A DNA stretch of 64,000 nucleotides from Meridianimarinicoccus marinus (GTDB taxonomy: Bacteria; Pseudomonadota; Alphaproteobacteria; Rhodobacterales; Rhodobacteraceae). Below the pieces are notes generated by a model. That model was not told the origin of the DNA and searched no databases. It saw nothing but the letters and a program-made list of their open reading frames with translations. The stretch covers positions 88,078 through 152,077 of the forward strand of contig NZ_JBFBVU010000009.1 in the NCBI RefSeq assembly GCF_040689105.1, in the 5' to 3' direction. Shown here in pieces: positions 1-8,051 of the stretch. Each line of letters starts with the position of its first letter. Within the stretch, counting starts at the first letter, position 1. The translations under genes and the position numbers were made by a program.

Positions 1-912
1 CGAACACAGGATCACCTCGGCATAGTCGCGCCACGCGGCTTCGGCGTTGGTACGGTTCAGCTCGGGCAGATCGGCGATCAGGGCGGGCACGCGGGCCATC
101 ACCTGTTCGGCCAGTTCGCGGCTGTCGGTAACCAGCCAGACTGGAGAGTTGTAGCCATGCTCGGCCTGGCTCACCAGATCGGTGGCGACGATATGCGGAT
201 CGGCGCTGGCATCGGCCAGCACCAGGCTGTCGGTGGGCCCGGCGATCATGTCGATGCCGACCCGGCCGAACAGCTTGCGCTTGGCCTCGGCCACATACTG
301 ATTGCCCGGTCCCACCAGAATGTCGGCGCGCGGCAGGCCGAACAGGCCAAAGGCCATGGCCGCGATCCCCTGCACCCCGCCCATCGCCAATATCCGGTCG
401 GCGCCGCAAAGGTTGGCGGCAAAGATCACCGCCGGGGCCACGCCCTGCCCGCCGCGCGGCGGCGAACAGGCGGTGATATGGGCACAGCCCGCCACCTTGG
501 CGGTGGTCACGGTCATGATGGCGCTGGCGATATGGCAGTACCGCCCGCCGGGAATATAGCAGCCGGCGGCATTCACCGGGATCGTCTTCTGCCCCGCAAA
601 CACCCCCGGCACCACCTCATAGGTCACATCCCGCAGCGTGGCCCTTTGCTGTTCGGCAAATCGGCGCACGTTGTCATGGGCAAAGCGGATATCGGCCTGC
701 AACTGTGCTGGTACTTGGGCGGTGGCTGCGGCGATCTCGGCCTCGGTCAGCAGGATGCTGCCGGTCGGGCCGTCGAATTTTTGCGCATAGGCCAGTGCCG
801 CAGCGTCGCCTCCGGCCTCGATCTCGTCCAGAATGCGGGCGACGGTGTCGCGGACATCGCTTTCGTCGGAGGCGGCGGTTCGCGTGGCCTTCTTGAGGTA
901 GTGGCGCGCCAT
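1..912 (-). CDS. Histidinol dehydrogenase family enzyme (HisD/HpsN-like), 3' end outside window
   Basis: 304 codons are visible from an ATG at 912; the C-terminal part lies beyond position 1. The protein starts MARHYLKKA and carries the HisD-family core, including PGGRYCHIASA, a GPGNQYVAEAK stretch and IAGPTDSLVLAD, consistent with NAD-dependent oxidation of an alcohol to an acid using a zinc site. In roseobacters such stand-alone HisD paralogues outside his operons are often sulfopropanediol 3-dehydrogenases (HpsN) or other polyol oxidases. No other his gene is nearby, so a catabolic paralogue is more likely than the histidine biosynthetic enzyme, but the substrate cannot be read from sequence. 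The next gene upstream on the same strand is a CoA-transferase 200 bp away. Confidence 0.85.
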   Translation of the reverse strand, partial: MARHYLKKATRTAASDESDVRDTVARILDEIEAGGDAAALAYAQKFDGPTGSILLTEAEIAAATAQVPAQLQADIRFAHDNVRRFAEQQRATLRDVTYEVVPGVFAGQKTIPVNAAGCYIPGGRYCHIASAIMTVTTAKVAGCAHITACSPPRGGQGVAPAVIFAANLCGADRILAMGGVQGIAAMAFGLFGLPRADILVGPGNQYVAEAKRKLFGRVGIDMIAGPTDSLVLADASADPHIVATDLVSQAEHGYNSPVWLVTDSRELAEQVMARVPALIADLPELNRTNAEAAWRDYAEVILCS

Positions 913-1016
913 GGCGGCTCTCCGGCAGGTGTGGGACGGGGGCGGCACCCCCGCCGGTGGGAACCGGGAAAATCTACGCCGCACAGGCCCCTGCACGCAA
1001 GAGGAATGAGGTCGTA

Positions 1017-1031
1017 TTATTTATTTAATAA
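1017..1031. promoter_or_regulatory. AT-rich inverted repeat upstream of the HisD-like gene
   Basis: The 200 bp between the CoA-transferase stop and the HisD-like start holds an unusually AT-rich patch containing TTATT-TATTT-AATAA, a 5-bp inverted repeat around a 5-bp spacer. It lies about 105 bp upstream of the start at 912. A promoter or operator is plausible from composition and position only. Confidence 0.3.
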
Positions 1032-1112
1032 CAAGGACTTGAAAGGTTTTGAAAAGCGAAAAACAGGCTTCGGATTTTCCGCAAATTCTGGTGTGCTGCC
1101 CGGTGGCTGGCT

Positions 1113-3044
1113 TCAGCCTGGGGATTTGTCCTCCAGATAGCGGCTGGCCTGTTCGCGGGTTTCATAGATGTGCGGGCGCGCCTTGGGGAAGGCCTCGCTC
1201 AGCTTCATCCGCATGAAGGCGGACCCGGCATAGCGCGACACGCTGGTGTAATACTGCTGGTGCAGGTCATCGACCATCCGGGCCCAGAGATTGACCAGAT
1301 CGTCGTCGATGCGGCAATCGTCGTAGTTCACGATCACATCCACCTTGCGCGGATGCGGTGCGCAGACGCGTTCGACGGCAGCGCGCACCATGGCTACATC
1401 ATCGGCGCTGCGGATGCGCATTTTCTCGAAGTTCAGGAACAGCCGGTCGGTCTCTGCATCCAGCGCCACACGCATGGGCAGGTCCAGATGCAGCAGATCG
1501 ACCCGCAGATCCATCGCCGCCGGTCGGAAGATGCGCGGGTCCATAGACCGGATCTCGTCGATCAGCGGCGCGGTTTCCATATGGGCCAGAATATCGGCCT
1601 CCAGATCGACACCCGGCGCGATCTCGACCAGTTTCAGCCCTTCGGTGGTCAGTTCGAAGACGCAGCGTTCGGTCACATAGAGCACCGGCTGGCCCAGCCG
1701 CGCGGCGCGGGCGCCGGAAAATGTGACCTGTTCCACCGCGCGCAGGAATTTGGGAAACCGGCCTTCCCGGGCAATGCGCAGCGCCCCATCCTCGATCGCC
1801 ACGTCCAGCCCTGCGGCAGTAAAGGTACCGGCAAAGACCAGGGCGCGGGCGTTTTGCGAGATGTTGATGAACCCCCCGGCCCCGGCCAGACGCGGGCCAA
1901 AGCGCGAGACGTTGACGTTGCCCTGACCGTCGGCCTGCGCCAGCCCCAGACAGGCCATGTCCAGCCCGCCGCCATCGTAGAAATCGAACTGGCTGTTCTG
2001 CGGGATCACCGCATCGGTGTTCACCGCCGCGCCGAAATCCAGCCCCGAGGCAGGCTGGCCGCCGATCACGCCGGGTTCGGCGGTCAGGGTCAGGTGATCC
2101 AGAAGCCCCTCTTCGGCGGCCACGGCGGCCACGCCCTCGGGCATCCCGATCCCAAGGTTCACCACCCCGTTGATCGGCAGCTCGAAGGCACAGCGCCGGG
2201 CGATGATCTTGCGGGCGTCCAGAGCCATTGCCGGGATTTCGCCATCGGGCGGGCGGATGCGGTTGGTGAAGGCCTGGCTGAAGGCGGTGCCATAGGTTTG
2301 AACGTGGTGTTCGGGACGGGCCACAACCACGGCGTCCACAAGGATGCCGGGGATCTGCACCTCGCGCGGGGGCAGCGACTTGTTGCGGGCAATGCGTTCG
2401 ACCTGCACGATCACCACGCCGCCCGCGGCCTTGACCGCCATGGCCTGCGCGAGATTGTCCAGCACCAGCGCCTCGCGCTCCATGGTGATGTTGCCCATCT
2501 GGTCGGCCGTGGTGCCGCGCAGCAGGGCGACGGTCAGCTTCTGCGCGGGGTAGAACAGCATGTCCTCGCCGCCGATCTGCATCAGTTCCACCTGCGGTTC
2601 GGTACTGATGTCGTTGATCGCGCCGCCGCCGTGGCGCGGATCGACGAAGGTTTCCAGCCCGACGCGCGACAGCATCCCCGGCTTGCCAGCAGCGATGTCG
2701 CGGAACAACTGGCTGAGGCAGCCCTGCGGCAGGTTCCAGCCCTCGATCTTGCCCTCGACCGCCAGCGCGGCCACCTTGGGGATCAGCCCCCAGTGGCCAC
2801 CAACCACGCGCTTCAGCAGCCCTTCGTGGCCCAGACGGTTCAGCCCGCGGTCCTTGCCGTCGCCCTGGCCCGCCGCGAAGATCAGCGTCAGGTCGCGGGG
2901 CGATCCGCTGGCCAGAAAACGGTCCTCGACCGCGCAGAGCAGTTCGTCCGGCACGCCGATCCCGACGAAGCCCGAGGTGGTGATGGTATCGCCATCCTTG
3001 ATCAAGGCGGCCGCATCGGCGGCGGTGACAACCTTGTTGCGCAT
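1113..3044 (-). CDS. Acyl-CoA:acetate/3-ketoacid CoA-transferase (YdiF-like) with C-terminal extension
   Basis: 643 residues starting at an ATG with a GGAGG box on the coding strand. The alpha half (residues about 1-260) begins with the CoA-transferase family I signature around DGDTITTSGFVGIG, and the beta half carries GIGMPEG and TAEPGVIGG. Glu323 in TAEPG matches the family's catalytic glutamate, which forms the glutamyl-CoA thioester. YdiF-type single-chain enzymes are about 530 residues, so roughly 140 C-terminal residues (about 505-643, containing NYDDCRIDDDL) are additional. It moves CoA between a short-chain acyl-CoA and a carboxylate. The substrate is unknown. Confidence 0.88.
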   Translation of the reverse strand: MRNKVVTAADAAALIKDGDTITTSGFVGIGVPDELLCAVEDRFLASGSPRDLTLIFAAGQGDGKDRGLNRLGHEGLLKRVVGGHWGLIPKVAALAVEGKIEGWNLPQGCLSQLFRDIAAGKPGMLSRVGLETFVDPRHGGGAINDISTEPQVELMQIGGEDMLFYPAQKLTVALLRGTTADQMGNITMEREALVLDNLAQAMAVKAAGGVVIVQVERIARNKSLPPREVQIPGILVDAVVVARPEHHVQTYGTAFSQAFTNRIRPPDGEIPAMALDARKIIARRCAFELPINGVVNLGIGMPEGVAAVAAEEGLLDHLTLTAEPGVIGGQPASGLDFGAAVNTDAVIPQNSQFDFYDGGGLDMACLGLAQADGQGNVNVSRFGPRLAGAGGFINISQNARALVFAGTFTAAGLDVAIEDGALRIAREGRFPKFLRAVEQVTFSGARAARLGQPVLYVTERCVFELTTEGLKLVEIAPGVDLEADILAHMETAPLIDEIRSMDPRIFRPAAMDLRVDLLHLDLPMRVALDAETDRLFLNFEKMRIRSADDVAMVRAAVERVCAPHPRKVDVIVNYDDCRIDDDLVNLWARMVDDLHQQYYTSVSRYAGSAFMRMKLSEAFPKARPHIYETREQASRYLEDKSPG

Positions 3045-3077
3045 GTCTCCCTCCCGTCAGACTTGCGTTATCCTGAG

Positions 3078-3099
3078 GGTGCGCCCTTACGGGCGCGCC
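3078..3099 (-). terminator. GC-rich hairpin between the epimerase and CoA-transferase genes
   Basis: GCGCCC-TTAC-GGGCGC with extended outer pairing lies just past the end of the epimerase gene and before the CoA-transferase start, both on the minus strand. There is no clear T-run on the minus strand, so it may be an attenuator or a stability element rather than a full terminator. Confidence 0.35.
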
Positions 3100-3108
3100 T
3101 TTGCCCGC

Positions 3109-4170
3109 TCAGGTCAGGCGATCCTTCAGATAGGGGGCGGTGGCGGCCAGCCCCTCGGCCAGACCGTATTGCGGGGCATAATCCAGCCGCGCCTGCGCCC
3201 GGTCGATGGCGCAGCGCCCGGTGCCCGAGAACACTTCCAGCAGATGGTGGTCGGGGGTAAAGTCGCCACCCTTGGACAGGCGGCGCTTGGCCTGCCGTAC
3301 CAAAGCCTCGAACCGGTCCCGCCCCAGCAGGCGGCGGGCAATGGCACTGACCCGCGCCGCCGCCGAGGGGCCGGCATCTTCGCCTTCGGGCGGTTTCGGA
3401 CCCAACTGCGCGGCCAGCGCGTGATGGGGTTCCAGCCGCACCTTTCCCTGCCCAATCGCGGCGGCATAGCCCTCGATCAGCCCGCGCCATGTCTGCCCCT
3501 CGAGGCCGGAAATAATGAACCGTTCCTGCGTCAGATCGGGCACCTGCGCGGCCTTCAGCAGGGCTTGAACCAGATCGTCCACGAAAACGCCGTTCAGCAC
3601 GCCTTCCGGCTCGGGCAACACCACGTCGCCACCGGTCAATGCCTCAGCCAGCGCATCGGTCCACAGCGCCGATCCCGGCCCCCAGACGATGGTCGGTTGC
3701 AGGATCGCGGCGGGCAGGTTGCCCGCCAGCAACTGGCGTTCCATGCCGATCTTGGCCTGCCGGTAGGGGCTGCCGCCGGGACGCTCCATCGGGCTGTCCT
3801 CGGTCAGGTCACTGTCGGGCCAGCCGTCGTAGACGACGATGGAGCTGGTGTGCACGATGCGGCCGACGCCCGCTTCGGTCGCCGCCGCCAGCAGGGTTTC
3901 GAACCCGGCCAGGTTGTCAGCCGCTGAAGCGCGCACGTCATAGGCCAGGTGGAACAGCACCGCCTGACCGGCCAGCCCCTTCGTCAGGGCGGCGCGATCG
4001 GTCAGCCCGCCGGTGATCGTCTGGGCGGCCCCGGCCACGGAGCCACCGCGCGACAGGGCCGTCACCTCGGCCCCTGCCGCCGCCAGGGCCGCTACCAGCC
4101 GCCGTCCAATGAACCCGTTGCCGCCGCTGATGAACACCTTCGTTCCGGCCAACCCGTTTTGCTCGCCCAT
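3109..4170 (-). CDS. NAD-dependent epimerase/dehydratase family protein (extended SDR)
   Basis: 353 residues. The N-terminus has the extended-SDR nucleotide-binding glycine motif SGGNGFIG (residues 15-22) followed by an LSRGG stretch. A YRQAK motif supplies the catalytic Tyr-x-x-x-Lys pair, and HTSSIVVYDG resembles the Ser region. These enzymes epimerise, dehydrate or reduce NDP-sugars or related carbonyl compounds using NAD(P). The product is cytoplasmic, with no signal peptide. It is the first gene of the minus-strand group running to position 1 and lies divergent from the surface-glycan genes at 4354. The substrate cannot be deduced. Confidence 0.82.
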   Translation of the reverse strand: MGEQNGLAGTKVFISGGNGFIGRRLVAALAAAGAEVTALSRGGSVAGAAQTITGGLTDRAALTKGLAGQAVLFHLAYDVRASAADNLAGFETLLAAATEAGVGRIVHTSSIVVYDGWPDSDLTEDSPMERPGGSPYRQAKIGMERQLLAGNLPAAILQPTIVWGPGSALWTDALAEALTGGDVVLPEPEGVLNGVFVDDLVQALLKAAQVPDLTQERFIISGLEGQTWRGLIEGYAAAIGQGKVRLEPHHALAAQLGPKPPEGEDAGPSAAARVSAIARRLLGRDRFEALVRQAKRRLSKGGDFTPDHHLLEVFSGTGRCAIDRAQARLDYAPQYGLAEGLAATAPYLKDRLT

Positions 4171-4258
4171 GCCTAGCGTCCCTGACCTGTTGATCTTCCT
4201 CGACTAGATCACCTCAGGCGCGCCATAACCATGCGTCAGCCTGACAGATAGCCCGACT

Positions 4259-4275
4259 GTAACCCCACGTGTTAC
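4259..4275. promoter_or_regulatory. Inverted repeat in divergent promoter region
   Basis: GTAAC-N7-GTTAC is a perfect 5-bp inverted repeat in the 183-bp space between the divergent epimerase (minus) and Gfo/Idh/MocA (plus) genes. Its position suits an operator or promoter element for either gene. No regulator gene is adjacent. Confidence 0.3.
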
Positions 4276-4353
4276 CGATTTTGTAGGTTTTTTCTGATGA
4301 GTACCGGGTCAAGCGACCCCGGAGCGGTTTTTGGCCAGAGCGAGTGTAACCTC

Positions 4354-5406
4354 ATGAAATTCGGCGTTATCGGATCTGCGGGCAAAATTGGCCAGATGCG
4401 GGTGGAGACCATCGTGGCGCATCCGGATGCCGAACTGGTGGCGGTCATGGACATGACCGAGGAAAAGGCGCAGGCCTTCGCCAATGGCGCCCCGGCCTTC
4501 ACCGATCTGGACCGCTTTTTCGAGACCCCGATGGATGCGGTGGTGATCTCGACCCCGGCCCATGTGCGCGAACCGCTGTGCCTGCGCGCCTTCGACCTTG
4601 GCCTGAACGTGCTGTCGGAAAAGCCGCTGGCCCATACGGTCGAGGCCGCCCGGCGCATCGTGGCGGCGGCCAAAGCGGCGCGTTGCCATCTGGGGGCGGG
4701 GTTCAACATGCGCTTTTACCCGGCCTTTTCGTATGTGAAGGACATCATCGACAGCGGCAAGATCGGCGAGGTCGATCACATCCGCATCTATGGCGGCCAC
4801 GAGGGGCTGCCGAAATTTGCCTATGACTGGGAATACAAGGCCGAAGTGTCCGGCGGCGGCGCACTGTGGGACGTGGGCATCCACATGACCGACATGGCGC
4901 GCTTCGTGATGGGCGAGATTACCTCGGTCTACGGCGTCGCCACGGAAAATGTGTGGAAGGAACCCGGCTCGGAAGACAATGCCATGGCGATCTTCAAGGC
5001 ACCCTCCGGGGTGAATGCGATCTACCAGGCCACATGGACCGACTGGAAGGGCTACAAGTCGCTGGTCGAGGTCTACGGCTCGCACGGGATGGTGCGCGGC
5101 GCCTATGCGCCGATGGAAACCCTGTTGCTGACCATGGCCAAGCCCGGCGGGCCGGTGACCCGCACCCGCAACCGCTTTCCCGAGATCATGGTGCGCGAAA
5201 AGCTGAAAAGCTGGAAAACCACGGCGCTGGCCTCGTTCCAGCAGGAGATGGACGAGTTCATTCGCCTGACACGGGGCGAGACCGGGCTGGCCATTGCCGA
5301 CGGTCATGCTGCCCTGCGCGCGGTCGAGATCGCGGCGGCGGTGCCCGAAAGCTCCCGCACCGGCCAAGAGGTGCATCTGGAGAACCTCGGGCCGATGTTC
5401 CCGTAA
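4354..5406 (+). CDS. Gfo/Idh/MocA family oxidoreductase
   Basis: 350 residues from the ATG at 4354. An in-frame ATG at 4297 would add 19 residues, but the family normally begins directly with the Rossmann strand seen here as MKFGVIGSAGKIGQ. The EKPLAHT motif (EKP, with the catalytic-site lysine) follows at about residue 95, and GGALWDVGIHMTD carries the family's Asp and His active-site region. These enzymes oxidise or reduce sugar carbonyls using NAD(P). It heads a plus-strand group with a glycosyltransferase, GMC oxidoreductase and SUMF1-fold protein, which suggests sugar modification for a glycan, although a 99-bp gap separates it from the next gene. Confidence 0.85.
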   Translation: MKFGVIGSAGKIGQMRVETIVAHPDAELVAVMDMTEEKAQAFANGAPAFTDLDRFFETPMDAVVISTPAHVREPLCLRAFDLGLNVLSEKPLAHTVEAARRIVAAAKAARCHLGAGFNMRFYPAFSYVKDIIDSGKIGEVDHIRIYGGHEGLPKFAYDWEYKAEVSGGGALWDVGIHMTDMARFVMGEITSVYGVATENVWKEPGSEDNAMAIFKAPSGVNAIYQATWTDWKGYKSLVEVYGSHGMVRGAYAPMETLLLTMAKPGGPVTRTRNRFPEIMVREKLKSWKTTALASFQQEMDEFIRLTRGETGLAIADGHAALRAVEIAAAVPESSRTGQEVHLENLGPMFP

Positions 5407-5505
5407 CGCGGGCGTTCTCTTTTCCACGGCGGCCCGCAAGGGGCTAGGCTGGCCTGAGGGAATCACCCGCCCGTCGGTCCATTTTTCAAAGCGAGACCCA
5501 GTTTC

Positions 5506-6426
5506 ATGAGTACCGATCCCAAGCTTTCCATCGTGGTAACCATCGTTGACGGCGGCACCTACCTGCGCGATTTCCTGGCCGCCTGCGAGCGGATGGAGGA
5601 TACCCCGCCGCTGGAACTGATCGTGCCCTATGACGCCTCGGTCGCCGATGTGCTGCAATACCAGGACGCCTTCCCGCAGGTGCGGTTCCTGGACCTCGGC
5701 CAGATCACCCCGGCCCGGCCGATCACCACCGAAGCGGGCCAGCACGAATTGTTCGACCGCCGGCGTGCCGCCGGTCTGGCCGCCGCCACCGGCGACATCA
5801 TCGCCATTTTGGAAGATCGTGGCCATCCGCGACCCGACTGGGCGCGCACCGTGGTCCGCCTGCATGCCAAGACCGACTATGGCGTCATCGGCGGCGCCAT
5901 CGACTGCAAGGAACCGGTGAGCCTGCTGAACTGGGCCTTCTATGTCACCGATTTCGGGCGCTATGGCCTGCCCTTCGACAGCGGCCCGGCGGAATGGGTG
6001 TCGGATGTGAATGTCACCTATTCCCGCAAGGTTCTGGAAGACACCCGCCACCTGTGGCAAGAGCGGTTTCGCGAACCCGTTGTCCACTGGTTCCTGATAG
6101 ATCGCGGCGATCAGCTGCTATTGTCCAACGAACTGGTCGTCGAGCATGTCCGCCCCCCCGCCACGCTGGGCGACCTGCTGCCAGAGCGGTTCCATTGGGG
6201 CCGCCTGTTCGGCCACATCCGGGCCGTGCATCTGCCGGCGTGGAAGCGGCTGGGCTATATCCTGACCAGCCCGCTGATCCCGCCGTTGCTGTGGGTGCGC
6301 CACGGGCTGACGCAGGCGTCCAAGGGCAAGGGGCTGCGCTATCTCACCGCCCTGCCCTACGTCATGATCCTGACCATCTTCTGGACCCTGGGCGAGGCCT
6401 GGGGCACGATCACCAAGCGGCCATGA
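5506..6426 (+). CDS. Glycosyltransferase family 2-like protein with C-terminal membrane segment
   Basis: 306 residues. The N-terminal region (LSIVVTIVDGG, then a GD-I-AILED stretch near residue 100) resembles the GT2 GT-A fold, with an acidic motif where the metal/nucleotide-sugar site would be. The C-terminal third has hydrophobic stretches (around ILTSPLIPPLLWV and YVMILTIFWTLGEAW) that probably anchor it to the inner membrane. Its stop overlaps the GMC oxidoreductase start (ATGA), indicating translational coupling. The role is probably transfer of a sugar to a lipid-linked or cell-surface acceptor; donor and acceptor are unknown. Confidence 0.75.
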   Translation: MSTDPKLSIVVTIVDGGTYLRDFLAACERMEDTPPLELIVPYDASVADVLQYQDAFPQVRFLDLGQITPARPITTEAGQHELFDRRRAAGLAAATGDIIAILEDRGHPRPDWARTVVRLHAKTDYGVIGGAIDCKEPVSLLNWAFYVTDFGRYGLPFDSGPAEWVSDVNVTYSRKVLEDTRHLWQERFREPVVHWFLIDRGDQLLLSNELVVEHVRPPATLGDLLPERFHWGRLFGHIRAVHLPAWKRLGYILTSPLIPPLLWVRHGLTQASKGKGLRYLTALPYVMILTIFWTLGEAWGTITKRP

Positions 6427-8051
6427 CCACGCCGGATTGGGATATCGTCGTCATCGGCTCGGGCGCGGCCGGCGGCTGGGTTGCCAAGGAAGCGGCCGAG
6501 CGCGGGCTGAAGACGCTGATGCTGGAGGCCGGGCGCAAGCTGTCGCCCGCCGATTTCCCCCAGCCCGATCACGAAGGCGGCTCGCGCGTGTCCATCGTCT
6601 CGCGCGTAAGCTCGATCCTGCGCGGCCAGCATGTGCAGGCGCGCTGCATGTCCTTCACCCCGACCACGGCGCATCTGTTCGTCAACGATCGCGAAAACCC
6701 CTATACCACCGGCGCGAAGGCGCGGTTCAACTGGTATCGCTCGCGGCAGGTGGGCGGACGGCTGCACCTGTGGGGCCGCAATGCGCTGCGCCTGTCGGAT
6801 CAGGAATTCAAGGCCGCCGACCGCGACGGGTTCGGCGACACCTGGCCCGTGACCCACGCCGAGATGGACCCCTGGTATGCCCGCGTCGAGGCGTTTCTGG
6901 GCGTCACTGGCGAAGCAGCGGGGATCGCGAACCTGCCAGACGGCCACTATTCCGGCCCGCACCCGCTGACCCGCGCGGAACGCGACCTGATGGCCGAGAT
7001 GGCCGAAAAATGGCCCGACCGCCCCGCCACCACCTGCCGCATCATTCATCACATGCCCGACCGCACACCGCCTCCGCTGGCCGCAGCGCAAGCGACCGGG
7101 CGGTTCGAATTGCGCTCCGGCGCGGTGGTGTCACGGATCGAGACCGATCCCGAAACCGGCTTGGCCACCGGCGTGACCTATATCGATGCGGACACCCGCG
7201 AAGAGACCACGGTGACCGCCCGCACTGTCGCCGTCGCGGCCTCGACCATCGAAAGCGTGCGGTTGCTGCTGAACTCGAAAGGCGGGCGGCATTCGGCGGG
7301 GTTGGGCAATTCCTCGGGCAATCTTGGCCGTTACCTTTCGGACCACCTGATGATGTTCCGCGCCGGTACTCTGCCCGAGATCGAAGGCATGGGCAGCGGC
7401 CATGACCCCTACGACTTTGGCCAGCAATCGGGGATCTATATCCCCTCGTTCCGCAACCGCGACCCCGGCGACGATCCGGGCTTCCTGCGCGGCTATGCGC
7501 TGCTGGGCTCGGTCGGGCGGCTGGAACCGGGCTGGTTCTTCATGGCCATCGGCGAGGTGCTGCCGCGCGCCGACAACCGGGTCGAAATCGACCCGTCAAA
7601 GCGCGACGCCTGGGGCATTCCCGCCGCGAAGGTCACGCTGACCCATTCCGACAACGAACGCGCCATGGCGCGCGACATGGACAAGACCCTGAAGGACATC
7701 TGCGCCACCTATGGTTTGCCCGATGATCTGCTGGGCAAGGAAAGCCTGATCTCGAAGATCGCCTACAAGTTCGCCGGGCCGCTGGTCTACACGCCCGAGG
7801 GCGCGCTGGTGCCGGGATCGTCGATCCACGAAACCGGCGGCGCCTGCATGGGCACCGACCCGGCGCGCCATGTGACCGATGCCGACAACCGGTTGCACGA
7901 CGCGCCCAACGTCTTTGTCACCGACAGCGCGGCCTTCCCCACCAACCCGTTCCAGAACCCCGGCCTGACCATCATGGCCCTGTCCGCCCGTGCCGGGGCG
8001 CGCATCGCCGACGACCTTGCCGACCCTGACAGGAGACCCCCATGCGCCTGA
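6423..8051 (+). CDS. GMC family FAD-dependent oxidoreductase
   Basis: 542 residues from the ATG at 6423, which overlaps the preceding stop by 4 nt; a longer in-frame reading back to 5994 only shadows the glycosyltransferase. The start has the dinucleotide fold IVVIGSGAAGGWVAKEA. HETGGACMG and NPGLTIMALSARAG near the C-terminus are the GMC_oxred_C signatures with the catalytic His and Asn region. Such enzymes oxidise alcohol groups of sugars or polyols. No twin-arginine or Sec signal is visible, so it acts in the cytoplasm unless exported with a partner. Being coupled to GT2 and a SUMF1-fold gene, it may oxidise a sugar within a glycan pathway. Confidence 0.85.
   Translation: MTTPDWDIVVIGSGAAGGWVAKEAAERGLKTLMLEAGRKLSPADFPQPDHEGGSRVSIVSRVSSILRGQHVQARCMSFTPTTAHLFVNDRENPYTTGAKARFNWYRSRQVGGRLHLWGRNALRLSDQEFKAADRDGFGDTWPVTHAEMDPWYARVEAFLGVTGEAAGIANLPDGHYSGPHPLTRAERDLMAEMAEKWPDRPATTCRIIHHMPDRTPPPLAAAQATGRFELRSGAVVSRIETDPETGLATGVTYIDADTREETTVTARTVAVAASTIESVRLLLNSKGGRHSAGLGNSSGNLGRYLSDHLMMFRAGTLPEIEGMGSGHDPYDFGQQSGIYIPSFRNRDPGDDPGFLRGYALLGSVGRLEPGWFFMAIGEVLPRADNRVEIDPSKRDAWGIPAAKVTLTHSDNERAMARDMDKTLKDICATYGLPDDLLGKESLISKIAYKFAGPLVYTPEGALVPGSSIHETGGACMGTDPARHVTDADNRLHDAPNVFVTDSAAFPTNPFQNPGLTIMALSARAGARIADDLADPDRRPPCA

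Noticed and set aside
1170..3260. 696-codon plus-strand frame opposite the CoA-transferase
   Set aside because: Composition is typical of an antisense shadow and there is no recognisable motif.
5994..8051. Longer start for the GMC oxidoreductase
   Set aside because: The extra 143 residues overlap the glycosyltransferase in another frame and precede the true FAD motif; the overlapping ATGA at 6423 is the natural start.
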